Source of the DNA: Pseudoduganella namucuonensis
Lineage (GTDB): Bacteria; Pseudomonadota; Gammaproteobacteria; Burkholderiales; Burkholderiaceae_D
Reading direction: 5' to 3'
DNA length: 64,000 nucleotides
NCBI RefSeq assembly: GCF_900116645.1
Contig: NZ_FPBO01000019.1
Coordinates: 1-64,000 of the forward strand
A program made the translations under genes and the position numbers. Positions 8,309 to 16,845 of this stretch are shown one piece after another. Position 1 is the first letter of the stretch; each line of letters begins with the position of its first letter. The notes below the pieces were generated by a model that made no database searches, was not told the origin of the DNA, and was given only the letters and a program-made list of their open reading frames with translations.

Positions 8309-9226
8309 ATGGCCATCGACGAAGAAATCACCCTCAAGAAGCTGGAAGTGTTCCTGGCCTTCATGCGCCTGGGCAGCCTGGCGCGCGTGGCCGAGGAACA
8401 GGGACAAAGCACCGTCAGCGTGCACCGCGCCCTGCACTCGCTGGAGGAGGGCCTGCGCTGCCCCCTGTTCAAGCGCGAGGGCCGCAATCTGACGGCCCTG
8501 CCCACCGCCTACGCCTTGGCCAAGCACGCGCAGCGCGCCGTCGGCGAGTGCGAGGAAGGCATCCGCAAGGTGCGCGAACTGGCGGGCTTCGACGCCGGCC
8601 GCATGCGGATCGGGTCGCTGTATTCACTGACGCTGCGCTGCATCCCGCAATTGCTCATCGCCCTCAAGCTGCGCAAGCCGGACTTGCAGGTGGACCTGAC
8701 GCTGGGCTCCAACGAGGAACTGCTGCGCAGCCTCGCCGACGGCCGGCTGGACGCGGTCGTGATCGGCGTGCAGCAAGCGCTGGAGGACAAGGACCTGATC
8801 GCCGTGCCGCTGTTCGAGGACGAGGTGATGCTGGCCGCGCCCCTGGGCTCGCCCTACGCGGGCCTGGCGCGGATAGACCTGCAAACCATGCGCGACGAGA
8901 AGTTCATTACCCTCGGCGGCGGCTTCGTCACGGCGGACAGCTTCCAGCACGCCTTCCGCCAAGCCGGATTCGTGCCGGAGACCGTGATGCGGGTGGGCGA
9001 CATCTTCTCGCTGATTAACCTGGTCAGCGGCGGCATCGGCTACAGCCTGCTGCCGGGCCGGGTGGCCGAATTCAGTTCGCGCATCCAGCTGATCCCGCTG
9101 GAGGCGCGCTACGTCTCGCACCAGCGCATCACGCTCCTGCTGCCGCGCAACCGCGAACGCGATCCCAACCTGCTGGCCCTGGCGGCCGAATGCCGCATGT
9201 ACGGCAAACACAGCCCGCTGCGGTAA
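8309..9226 (+). CDS. mdcR: LysR-family regulator of the malonate operon
   Basis: 305-aa LysR-type regulator. An N-terminal winged helix-turn-helix (residues 8-67: LKKLEVFLAFMRLGSLARVA, then STVSVHRALHSLEEGLRCPLFKREGR) is followed by a substrate-binding-protein-like effector domain (about 93-295; GRMRIGSLYSLTLRCIPQLL). Its divergent position next to mdcA and its sequence style identify it as MdcR. Malonate or malonyl-type inducer and self-repression are inferred from the family. Confidence 0.88.
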   Translation: MAIDEEITLKKLEVFLAFMRLGSLARVAEEQGQSTVSVHRALHSLEEGLRCPLFKREGRNLTALPTAYALAKHAQRAVGECEEGIRKVRELAGFDAGRMRIGSLYSLTLRCIPQLLIALKLRKPDLQVDLTLGSNEELLRSLADGRLDAVVIGVQQALEDKDLIAVPLFEDEVMLAAPLGSPYAGLARIDLQTMRDEKFITLGGGFVTADSFQHAFRQAGFVPETVMRVGDIFSLINLVSGGIGYSLLPGRVAEFSSRIQLIPLEARYVSHQRITLLLPRNRERDPNLLALAAECRMYGKHSPLR

Positions 9227-9324
9227 GCATATTCTCATCCCGATGAGCGGGGCCGGCGCTTCCGGGCCCATATCAAAGGTGCTACACTCGCTGGCGCCTT
9301 TCCCTCCCCTCACCACAAAAAAAC

Positions 9325-12300
9325 ATGATCCTATCCGCCTCGTCGTGGCTGCAGCCCGCATGCGCCCTGGCCACCGCCGCATTCGTGCTGCAATCCGTTC
9401 TGCCTCCCTCCTCCGCGTACGCCGCCCCGGCCGCGCCGCAAACCGAAATCCGCTACCTCTCCGGCCTGGGTCCCAAGGACGCCGTGCCATGGGAGTTTTC
9501 CGTGACCGCGGGCCGGCGCGCAGGGGAATGGACCACGATTCCCGTCCCGTCGAACTGGGAGCAGCACGGTTTCGGCTCCTACGATTACGGAGAGGCGCCC
9601 AAGCATCACAGTGAGCATGGCCTGTACCGCCTGCGCTTCGCCGTGCCGCCGGCATGGCAGGGACGGCCGGTGCGCCTGGTGTTCGAAGGCGTGATGACCG
9701 ACGCCACCGTGAAGGTCAACGGCGTGGCCGCCGGCCCCACGCACATCGGCGGCTTCTACCGCTTCGGCTTCGACGTCACGCAACTGGTGAAATACGGTTC
9801 TTCCGCCGACAACCTGCTGGAAGTGGACGTGGCCAAGGTTTCGGCCAACACCGCCACCGCCGCCGCCGAGAACAAGGGCGACTATTGGATGTTCGGCGGG
9901 ATTTTCCGGCCCGTGTGGCTGGAGGCCGCGCCGCCGCAATCGATCAACCACACCGCCATCGACGCGCGCGCCGACGGCACCCTGACGGCGGACGTCACCG
10001 TGGCCGGCGCCCCGGCCGGCGCGGTGGTCGAGGGCAGCATCCACGGCGCGGACGGCAAACAGGTCGGCCAGCCGTTTTCGGCCACCGTCGATGGTAGCGC
10101 TAGCAAAATCGTGCTGCGCACCCGCGCCGCCGCGCCCCGGCTGTGGACGGCGGAGACGCCCAATCTGTACACGCTGCGCCTGACCTTGCGCCAGGGCGGC
10201 AAGCCGCTGCACGCCACACAGGAACGCTTCGGCTTCCGCACCTTCGAAGTGCGCAAGGGCGACGGCCTGTACCTGAACGGCAAGCGCATCCTGATCAAGG
10301 GCGTCAACCGCCACAGCTTCCGTCCCGACACCGGCCGCGCGCTGACCCGCGAGGACAGCTACGCCGACGCGCGCCTGATCAAGGAAATGAACATGAACAC
10401 GGCGCGCATGTCGCACTACCCGCCCGACCCGGCCTTCATGGAGGCGGCCGACGAACTGGGGCTGTACGTGCTCAATGAGCTCAGCGGCTGGCAGGCCGCG
10501 CACGACACGGAAACGGGCCGCCGCCTGGTGAAGGAAATGATCACGCGCGACGTGAACCATCCGAGCATCCTGTTCTGGGACAACGGCAACGAGGGCGGCT
10601 GGAACCGCGCCATCGACGGCGACTTCGCGCTGTACGACCCGCAGAAGCGCAACGTGCTCCACCCGTGGGAGCTGCACGGCGACGTCGACACCAAGCACTA
10701 TCCCAACTACGCGTTGCTGACGCAGCGCCTGCAGGGCCCCAACCTGCTGCTGCCCACCGAGTTCCTGCACGGCCTGTACGACGGCGGCGGCGGCGCGGGG
10801 CTGGACGACTACTGGAACGCCATCACCGCCTCGCCCTACGGCGCCGGCGGCATCTTCTGGGTGTTCGCCGACGAGGGCATCGCGCGCACCGACAGGCAGG
10901 GCGGGATTGACGTCTTCAGCACCTACGCGCCGGACGGGCTGGTGGGACCGCGGCACGAGAAGGAAGGCAGCTTCCACACGGTGCGCCATCTGTGGTCGCC
11001 GGTGCGGATCGCCACGCCGGCGCTCAATTCCGGCTTCGACGGCAAGCTCGCGCTGAGCAATCACTACGACTTCACGTCGCTGTCGAGCACCCGCTTCAGT
11101 TGGCGGCTGGTGCGTTTCGCGGGTCCCGATGCCGCCGGCACGGCGGCCGCGTCGGGCGTTTCGGTGCTGGCGTCCGGCCAGGCGCGCGGGCCGTCCGTCG
11201 CCCCCGGGACCAGCGGCCTGCTCGACCTGGCCTTGCCGGCGGACTGGCGCAAGCTGGGCGCGGACGCGCTGCAAGTCACCGCCTTCGGCCCGGACGGCAA
11301 ATCGCTGTGGGACTGGAGCTGGGCGACACCGCTGCTGGCCGAACGGCTGGACGTGGCCACCGAGGGTGGCGCCGCGGCGGCCCTCCCCGCCCCGCTCGTC
11401 GACAAGCAAGCCGCGGAAACGCGCCTCGTGGCCGGCGACGTCGTCGCCAGCTTCGACAACGCCACCGGCGCGCTGCGCGCCCTGAGCCGCGCCGGCAAGA
11501 CCGCGCAACTGGGCAACGGGCCCCGCCTGGCCTACGCCCGCGCCAAGAACGAGGCCGTAACCGAATGGCTTCCATTCAATCGGGTGGACACCGCCACGGG
11601 CGTCCATCGCCTGGACCAGGTGCAGACCGCCAGCACCATCGAGGTCGTGGTGGAAATGACTCCCGCCATCGCGTACGCCAGCTACAAGCTCGAAATCTCG
11701 GCCGACGGCCAGCGCTGGAAGCCCCTGTTCGAGGCGTCGCGCCGCGCCGGCGACGGCGGCCGCTTCGAGTTCGCGCCGCAACCGGTGATGGCGGTGCGGC
11801 TGACCGGCCTGGCCGGACCGGACGGCCAGCCGCTGGCCTTGAAATCGCTGCGGCTCGGCGCATCCCCCGCCCGCTTCCCCGCCGTGGCGTCCACGCCGGC
11901 CAAACTGGCCAGCGGCGTGGAAGGCGGCGCCAGGCCCACCGCGTGGCTGGAAGCCAAGGGCGGCAACGGCATCGCCGAGGTGCGCTGGACGCTGCACGCC
12001 GACGGCACGCTGCAACTGGACTACCGCTACGCGCTGGACGGCGAATTCCTGTTCCACGGCGTGACCTTCGACCACCCGGAAGCGGCGATGAAGTCGGTGC
12101 GCTGGCTGGGCGAAGGCCCTTACCGCAGCTGGCAGAACCGCATGCACGGCACCACGCTGGGCGTCTACGACAGCGCGCGGAACGACATCCAGCAAGGCTC
12201 GTCGTGGACGTATCCGGAGTTCCAGGGCTACTTCGCGGGCCTGCGCTGGGCGCGCCTGGAGACCACGGCCGGCGGCGTGACGATGTCGACGCCAACGGCG

Positions 12301-12498
12301 GGCATGTATCTGCGCATAGGCACGCCGCGCAGCGACCATCCCTACACCAGCGCCGAATACCCGGCTGGCGACCTGTCCTTCATGCACGCGATACCGGCCA
12401 TGGGCTCCAAGTTCGTGTACGCGGAGCGCATGGGCCCATCCGGCCGTCCCGCGTACGCGGCGGGCCAGTACGCGGGGCGGGTGTACTTCCGTTATTGA
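9325..12498 (+). CDS. Secreted GH2-family glycoside hydrolase (beta-galactosidase-like)
   Basis: 1057-aa glycosidase. Signal peptide at residues 1-34, cleaving near AYA-AP. Sugar-binding jelly roll about 45-200, immunoglobulin-like domain about 205-310, then the TIM barrel (KGVNRHSFRPDTGRALT). Acid/base Glu423 lies in DNGNEGGW and the likely nucleophile Glu479 in LPTEFLHG. The C-terminus resembles a beta-galactosidase small chain (WLGEGPYRSWQNRMHGTTLG). It has no operon partner and no copy of the LacI-type site found near the 31-51 kb glycosidases, so its substrate and control are unclear. The stop is 7 bp from the convergent dehydrogenase stop. Confidence 0.87.
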   Translation: MILSASSWLQPACALATAAFVLQSVLPPSSAYAAPAAPQTEIRYLSGLGPKDAVPWEFSVTAGRRAGEWTTIPVPSNWEQHGFGSYDYGEAPKHHSEHGLYRLRFAVPPAWQGRPVRLVFEGVMTDATVKVNGVAAGPTHIGGFYRFGFDVTQLVKYGSSADNLLEVDVAKVSANTATAAAENKGDYWMFGGIFRPVWLEAAPPQSINHTAIDARADGTLTADVTVAGAPAGAVVEGSIHGADGKQVGQPFSATVDGSASKIVLRTRAAAPRLWTAETPNLYTLRLTLRQGGKPLHATQERFGFRTFEVRKGDGLYLNGKRILIKGVNRHSFRPDTGRALTREDSYADARLIKEMNMNTARMSHYPPDPAFMEAADELGLYVLNELSGWQAAHDTETGRRLVKEMITRDVNHPSILFWDNGNEGGWNRAIDGDFALYDPQKRNVLHPWELHGDVDTKHYPNYALLTQRLQGPNLLLPTEFLHGLYDGGGGAGLDDYWNAITASPYGAGGIFWVFADEGIARTDRQGGIDVFSTYAPDGLVGPRHEKEGSFHTVRHLWSPVRIATPALNSGFDGKLALSNHYDFTSLSSTRFSWRLVRFAGPDAAGTAAASGVSVLASGQARGPSVAPGTSGLLDLALPADWRKLGADALQVTAFGPDGKSLWDWSWATPLLAERLDVATEGGAAAALPAPLVDKQAAETRLVAGDVVASFDNATGALRALSRAGKTAQLGNGPRLAYARAKNEAVTEWLPFNRVDTATGVHRLDQVQTASTIEVVVEMTPAIAYASYKLEISADGQRWKPLFEASRRAGDGGRFEFAPQPVMAVRLTGLAGPDGQPLALKSLRLGASPARFPAVASTPAKLASGVEGGARPTAWLEAKGGNGIAEVRWTLHADGTLQLDYRYALDGEFLFHGVTFDHPEAAMKSVRWLGEGPYRSWQNRMHGTTLGVYDSARNDIQQGSSWTYPEFQGYFAGLRWARLETTAGGVTMSTPTAGMYLRIGTPRSDHPYTSAEYPAGDLSFMHAIPAMGSKFVYAERMGPSGRPAYAAGQYAGRVYFRY

Positions 12499-12505
12499 AC
12501 GACCG

Positions 12506-13426
12506 CTACAGAACCGGCGTGAGCACCGCGCCGGTGTCGAAGTAGCTGCGCAGGTTGTCCAGCGTGAGACGCAGCATGGCCATGCGCGTCTCGTGGGTGG
12601 CGCTGCCGATGTGCGAGGTGAGCACCACGTTGTCGAGCGCGAACAGGCGCTGGTCGATGTCCGGCTCCTTGTCGAACACGTCCAGCGCCGCCCCGGCGAT
12701 CGCCTTGCGGCCGAGGGCGTCGATCAGGTCCTCCTCGTTGACCACCGATCCGCGTCCCACGTTCACCAGGTACCCTTGCGGGCCCAGCGCCTCCAGCACG
12801 GCGCGGTCGATGATTTTCTCGGTGCCGGCGCCGCCCGGCAGCATTGAAATCAGAATGTCGCAGTTCGCCGCCAGCGACAACAGGTCCGGCACATGGGGCC
12901 ACGCCAGGCCCTGGTCGTGCCGCCCGTAATAGGACAGGGACACGCCGAACGGCTCCAGCCGCAGCGCGATTTCCTTGCCTATCCTGCCCAGCCCCGCGAT
13001 GCCGACGCGCTTGCCGGCCAGACTGACCCCGAGCGGAAACGCGGCCTCGGGCCAGCGGCCAGCGCGGACAAAGCGGTCCACCTGGGGCAGCTGGCGCAGC
13101 ATGGCCAGCACCAGGCCCACGCCCAGCTCCGCCACGGCGGCGTTCAGCACATCCGGCGTGTTGCTGACGGCGATGCCGCGCTCCCGCGCCAGCGCCAGCG
13201 GAATGCGCTCGTAGCCCACGCCGAAGGTGGAGATGACGCCCAGGCTGGGCATGCGCGCGATCAGCGCGGCCGGAACCTCGCTATTGCTGCGCGCGATGAT
13301 GCCGCGCAGCGAGCCGCGCAAGGCGTCGTCGCGCTCCACTTGCTCCAGGCTATGGCAGCGGAACCCGGCGTCGATCAGTTCCTGGAAATGCGGCGGGAAG
13401 GCGCCAAGCTGCAAAAGGTCGTGCAT
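12506..13426 (-). CDS. 2-hydroxyacid dehydrogenase (glyoxylate/hydroxypyruvate reductase type)
   Basis: 306-aa NAD(P)-dependent D-2-hydroxyacid dehydrogenase. Rossmann motif GIAGLGRIGKEIAL, and the family catalytic triad as Arg in NVGRGSVVNE, Glu in DVFDKEPD and His in TSHIGSATHETR. The start MHDLLQLGAFPP follows AGGAG; the upstream open frame overlaps the cyclase gene and is rejected. It begins 31 bp after the diguanylate cyclase stop, so it could be cotranscribed with that trio or have its own promoter. Substrate not determinable from sequence. Confidence 0.87.
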   Translation of the reverse strand: MHDLLQLGAFPPHFQELIDAGFRCHSLEQVERDDALRGSLRGIIARSNSEVPAALIARMPSLGVISTFGVGYERIPLALARERGIAVSNTPDVLNAAVAELGVGLVLAMLRQLPQVDRFVRAGRWPEAAFPLGVSLAGKRVGIAGLGRIGKEIALRLEPFGVSLSYYGRHDQGLAWPHVPDLLSLAANCDILISMLPGGAGTEKIIDRAVLEALGPQGYLVNVGRGSVVNEEDLIDALGRKAIAGAALDVFDKEPDIDQRLFALDNVVLTSHIGSATHETRMAMLRLTLDNLRSYFDTGAVLTPVL

Positions 13427-13457
13427 GTGTACTCCTGAAAAGCGGTCTTCAGGCAGC

Positions 13458-14453
13458 CTAGCGAAATTCGTCCGGCGGCGCAAGGTCGAGGGATGGACCG
13501 GCGTAGGCGACGACCCGGTTGCGCCCCGAGTTCTTCGCGATGTACATCGCCTCGTCGGCGTGCTTGAGCAGGTCGGCGGCGCCGTCGCCCGGCCGGTGCT
13601 GGACGACACCGAAACTGGCGCTGATGTCGCCATCCAGGCCGGGGGGGCGGTTACGCGCGACCGCCTCGCGCAAGCGCTCGGCGCATTCAAGCGCCACCTT
13701 CAGCCCCGTCGCGGGCAGCACCAGCACGAATTCCTCGCCGCCCACGCGCGCCGCCAGGTCGATCCCGCGTATGGTCGCGCCCAGCAGCCCGGCGAGGTGG
13801 CACAGCACGACGTCGCCGGCGTCGTGGCCGTGAACGTCGTTGATGCGCTTGAAATGGTCGATGTCGAGCATGATGATGGAGAAGGTCTCGCCCAGCCGGT
13901 CCGTGCGGCCGGCCGCCATCCGCATGAATTGCTCGAGATGGCGCCGGTTCGCCAAGCCGGTCAGCGGGTCCGTGTTGCTGAGCTGGCGCAAACGCTCCTC
14001 GCTGGCGCGCAGCCGCCGCTCCCTGCGCGCCAGTTGGCGCTGCATCTCGATCAATTGCTCGTTAAATTGCAGCACCTGCTGGTTCAGGTTCTCCAACTCG
14101 GCGATGTCGAATTCCGCGAACAGCACCAGCTTGTCGCCGAGGCGATGGACCACCCCGAGCAGCGAGTGGCAGACCACCTGGTTGTCGCCGACAATCAGCA
14201 TGCCCCGATAAATGGGCTGCTCGCCCAGCGGCGGCTCGGCGGCGAGCGTGCCGAACGCCGGACGGAAGAAAAAGGAAGCGACCATTTCCGATTCCGCGTC
14301 GATCCGCGCCCGCAACAGGCGGCGGAAGCCGGTGTTGCAGTCGAGCAGGCGCCCGTCCTCGCGCACCACCGCAACGACCACGGCGCTCAAGTACCTGCAG
14401 CAATCCAGCAAAGTGTCGGCGTCCAGCTCTCCCGGATCGGCCGCGCGGTTCAT
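13458..14453 (-). CDS. Diguanylate cyclase with N-terminal PAS-like domain
   Basis: 331-aa protein predicted to make cyclic di-GMP. The N-terminal 100 residues look PAS-like (VVVAVVREDGRLLDCNTGFRRLL). A charged coiled coil about 100-145 (NQQVLQFNEQLIEMQRQLARRE) leads into a GGDEF domain from NTDPLTGLANRRHLEQF onward. The active site reads GGEEF, and an RGID inhibitory I-site stands exactly five residues before it, so product inhibition is likely. Metal-site segment DIDHFKRINDVHGHDAGD. No membrane segment. The start is fixed by an ATGA overlap with the B12-binding gene, implying coupled synthesis and a signal from that partner. Confidence 0.92.
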   Translation of the reverse strand: MNRAADPGELDADTLLDCCRYLSAVVVAVVREDGRLLDCNTGFRRLLRARIDAESEMVASFFFRPAFGTLAAEPPLGEQPIYRGMLIVGDNQVVCHSLLGVVHRLGDKLVLFAEFDIAELENLNQQVLQFNEQLIEMQRQLARRERRLRASEERLRQLSNTDPLTGLANRRHLEQFMRMAAGRTDRLGETFSIIMLDIDHFKRINDVHGHDAGDVVLCHLAGLLGATIRGIDLAARVGGEEFVLVLPATGLKVALECAERLREAVARNRPPGLDGDISASFGVVQHRPGDGAADLLKHADEAMYIAKNSGRNRVVAYAGPSLDLAPPDEFR

Positions 14454-15316
14454 TGCGGGAATTGCGCGATCGCGTGCAAGGCGTCGCTGGCCCAGCCGTC
14501 CGCCTTGACCGCACGCCACACGCGTTCACCGCCCAGGGTGACCTGTCCTCCCACCATGATGGGCGGGCAGCGCTCCCCGAGCTCCGCGCGCAGTTCCTCC
14601 AGTATGCCGCGCGCCAGCGGCAGATGCGCCGGCAGCGACAGCGACAGGCAAAGCATGTCCGGCCTCTCGGCGTCGATTTGACGTGTCAGGCCGGCGGTCG
14701 GCACGTCGGTGCCGAGGTAGCTGACATCCCAGCCTATCGTTTCGAACGCGTCGCACACGATGCGCAAGCCCAGGCCGTGATGGTTGCCGGCGACGCAGGC
14801 GAGCATCAGCTTGCGCTCGACGGGCGCCGCGAAGGACGCGTGCATGTAGGCCCGCGCCAGCACGTTCTGGCTCAGCGCGGTGGCCAGGTGCTCCTGGGCC
14901 ACGGTGATGCGGTTTTCCTGCCACAGATGGCCCACTTCGACCATCGCCGGCTGCAGCAGCCGCACGGAGGCCTCGCTCAGCGAGGCGCCGTTCCCCATGC
15001 AGGCATTGAACGTTTCCTGCGCCCCGCGCTGGTCGCCGCGCAGGACCTGTTCCAGATAGCGCGCCGTCTCGGGCAGCCGCGGATGGCGCGCATACCGATA
15101 GGGATCGCAACCGTCGTCCCGCCGCAGCGCGTCCTCGCCGGCGGCCAACAGCTGGTTCAAGCGCGCCGCCACGGTGGCAGGCAGGTGTCCGGTGAAGAAC
15201 GCCGCCAGCAGTTCAAACGATTCGGCCAGATGGCCGGTCGGCACCTTGCGGCTCTCCAGCACTTTGCGCAGCCAGACCGCGTAATCCGTGAACAGGGCCG
15301 GTTCATCGGCCAGCAT
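14450..15316 (-). CDS. Cobalamin-binding, photoreceptor-type protein (open part after an in-frame amber)
   Basis: 288-residue open frame with a helical B12-cap domain (about 75-165) and a Rossmann B12-binding domain (about 168-285). The cap carries W132-x9-E142-H143, the W-x9-EH signature of adenosylcobalamin photoreceptors such as CarH/LitR. The ligand loop NHHGLG puts His180 at the lower-axial histidine of the usual D/E-x-H-x-x-G, with Asn in place of the acid. There is no MerR DNA-binding domain. The ATG used here is probably not the true start: the same frame continues upstream through a TAG (15329-15331) to an ATG coupled to the preceding gene. It overlaps the cyclase start by ATGA. Confidence 0.8.
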   Translation of the reverse strand: MLADEPALFTDYAVWLRKVLESRKVPTGHLAESFELLAAFFTGHLPATVAARLNQLLAAGEDALRRDDGCDPYRYARHPRLPETARYLEQVLRGDQRGAQETFNACMGNGASLSEASVRLLQPAMVEVGHLWQENRITVAQEHLATALSQNVLARAYMHASFAAPVERKLMLACVAGNHHGLGLRIVCDAFETIGWDVSYLGTDVPTAGLTRQIDAERPDMLCLSLSLPAHLPLARGILEELRAELGERCPPIMVGGQVTLGGERVWRAVKADGWASDALHAIAQFPQ

Positions 15317-15328
15317 GGCGCCGTCGAG

Positions 15329-15493
15329 CTAGGCGAGATGGTGGCCGATGTCTTCCCTGCATCTGGCCACGCCTTGCTGGCCGAAACGGTGGCTCATTTC
15401 CGGGTGCCGCGCGTACAGCGCGTTCACCACGGCGTCCATCGCCCGCGCACGCAATTGCTCGCTTTCCAAGCCGGCGCCGCGCGCGGCGCTCAT
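15329..15493 (-). pseudogene. N-terminal part of the B12-binding gene, cut off by in-frame TAG
   Basis: 54 codons starting MSAARGAGLESEQLRARAMD and ending EDIGHHLA before a TAG at 15329-15331. The next codons (LDGAMLADEPALFTDYAVWL) continue the same frame and the same helical pattern, so the intact gene would be 14450-15493, about 347 aa. The ATG at 15491-15493 forms an ATGA junction with the upstream gene, which supports this as the original start. Possible causes: a real nonsense mutation (for example TAC to TAG), a base-calling error, or a split into two chains. Confidence 0.7.
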
Positions 15494-15789
15494 GCCGCCA
15501 CGACGTCGAGGCGCAGCATCTCGGTACGGCCCTTGGCCAACTTGAGGCCCTTCGGGATGCCGCGGTGCGACTCGCGGTAGGAATGGCTGTGATGCCAGGC
15601 GTCGAAACTGGCCGCGTCGCGCCACCATGTCAGCAGCCAGAATTCCTTCTCATCCGCGCAGGGATTGGCGACTTCCATGCGGATGAAGCCGGGGGCGGTG
15701 TCGACAAGGTGGGGACGGGCGATAAAAGCGTCGCGTACTGCGCCGTCGAGGTCGTTGGCGACCGCGAAACGGCTAATGGACAGAAACAT
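15490..15789 (-). CDS. Antibiotic biosynthesis monooxygenase (ABM) domain protein
   Basis: 99-aa single-domain protein of the dimeric alpha/beta ABM fold, shared by small cofactor-free monooxygenases and IsdG-type haem oxygenases. Seen: N-terminal strand MFLSISRFAVAN, a PGFIRMEVANP strand and the aromatic segment EFWLLTWWRDAASFDAWHHSHSYRESH. It heads the coupled trio (ABM, B12 protein, cyclase) with a GGGAG site. Tetrapyrrole chemistry is conceivable because the fold includes haem-degrading enzymes, but no assignment is made. Confidence 0.8.
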   Translation of the reverse strand: MFLSISRFAVANDLDGAVRDAFIARPHLVDTAPGFIRMEVANPCADEKEFWLLTWWRDAASFDAWHHSHSYRESHRGIPKGLKLAKGRTEMLRLDVVAA

Positions 15790-15936
15790 TGCGTACTCCC
15801 AGGGACCACATGCGGCCGAGCAGAAGCTGCAGAGGCCAGCGAACCATCATAACAGCTTGCGCGCCCTCCGCCCGCCCCCGCGCCGGGTAGCGCGGAATAT
15901 GACGAAATAGTGCGCATAACGGCCCTGGGCCCGGAA

Positions 15937-16845
15937 CTACGCGCCCGGCCTGTGCGAAAGCAATTCGAAAATGCTGGAGAAGTCCAGCGCGCCCGCGCCC
16001 GCGCCGCTGTGCAGCGCGTACAGGTTGCGCGCCAGTTCGCCCAGCGGTATCGGCGCCTTCGCGCCCATCGCCGCCTCCGCCGCCAGCCCCAGGTCCTTGA
16101 GCATCAGGTCCACTCCGAAGCCGCCGCTGTAGCCGCGCGACGAGGGCACGTTGTCCATCACGCCCGGCACCGGGTTGTAGACCTCCAGCGCCCAGTTGCG
16201 GCCCGAGCTCTTGCCCATGATGTCCGACAGCACGCGCGGATCGAGCCCGTTGGCCATGCCCAGCGCCAGCGCCTCGGCGGTGCCGGCCATCAGTATCCCC
16301 AGCAGCATGTTGTTGCAGATCTTGGCCGTCTGCCCCGCCCCGTGCGCGCCGGCGTGGAAGATGTTCTTGCCCATCCCCAGCAGCACCGGCCGGGCGCGCT
16401 CCAGCACCTCGGCCGGGCCACCCACCATGAAGGTCAGCGTGCCGGCGATGGCGCCGCCGGTGCCGCCGGACACCGGCGCGTCCAGCATCGCCAGTCCCGC
16501 CTCCGTGGCCGCCCTGGCGACCGCGATCGCCGATTGCGCGGCGATGGTGCTGCATTCGATGATCAGCGCGCCGGGGCGGAGGCGCTTGATGATACCTTCC
16601 GCGCCCAGGTACAGGCCCTCGACGTGGCGGCTGGCGGGCAGCATGGAGACGACGACGTCGGCGTCCGCCACCGCCGCCTGCGCGGACGCGGCCACCCTGG
16701 CGCCGGCGTCCCCCAGCGTTTTCAGCGCGGCGGCGGAGAGGTCGAACACGCTCAGCGTATGGCCGGCCTTGAGCAGGTTGAGGGCCATGGGCCCGCCCAT
16801 GTTGCCCAGGCCGATGAATGCGATATGAAATGAAGTACGGCTCAT
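15937..16845 (-). CDS. mmsB: 3-hydroxyisobutyrate dehydrogenase
   Basis: 302-aa NAD-dependent enzyme oxidising 3-hydroxyisobutyrate to methylmalonate semialdehyde in valine breakdown. Rossmann start IAFIGLGNMGGPMALNLL, substrate motif DAPVSGGTGGAIAGTLTFMVGG and catalytic-Lys segment GAGQTAKICNNMLLG are all present. The start MSRTSFHIAF overlaps the hydrolase stop by ATGA. Last gene of the operon 21501 to 15937. Confidence 0.93.
   Translation of the reverse strand: MSRTSFHIAFIGLGNMGGPMALNLLKAGHTLSVFDLSAAALKTLGDAGARVAASAQAAVADADVVVSMLPASRHVEGLYLGAEGIIKRLRPGALIIECSTIAAQSAIAVARAATEAGLAMLDAPVSGGTGGAIAGTLTFMVGGPAEVLERARPVLLGMGKNIFHAGAHGAGQTAKICNNMLLGILMAGTAEALALGMANGLDPRVLSDIMGKSSGRNWALEVYNPVPGVMDNVPSSRGYSGGFGVDLMLKDLGLAAEAAMGAKAPIPLGELARNLYALHSGAGAGALDFSSIFELLSHRPGA

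Noticed and set aside
9227-9324. Possible terminator or LacI-type site between mdcR and the GH2 gene
   Set aside because: Only a tiny CTCATC/GATGAG hairpin without a T-run is visible, and no TATGGTA-type site was found.
9331-12387. 1018-codon minus-strand open frame opposite the GH2 gene
   Set aside because: Antisense shadow of a GC-rich gene: low-complexity Arg/Ala/Gly/His sequence, no domain, and the plus strand carries a complete catalytic GH2.
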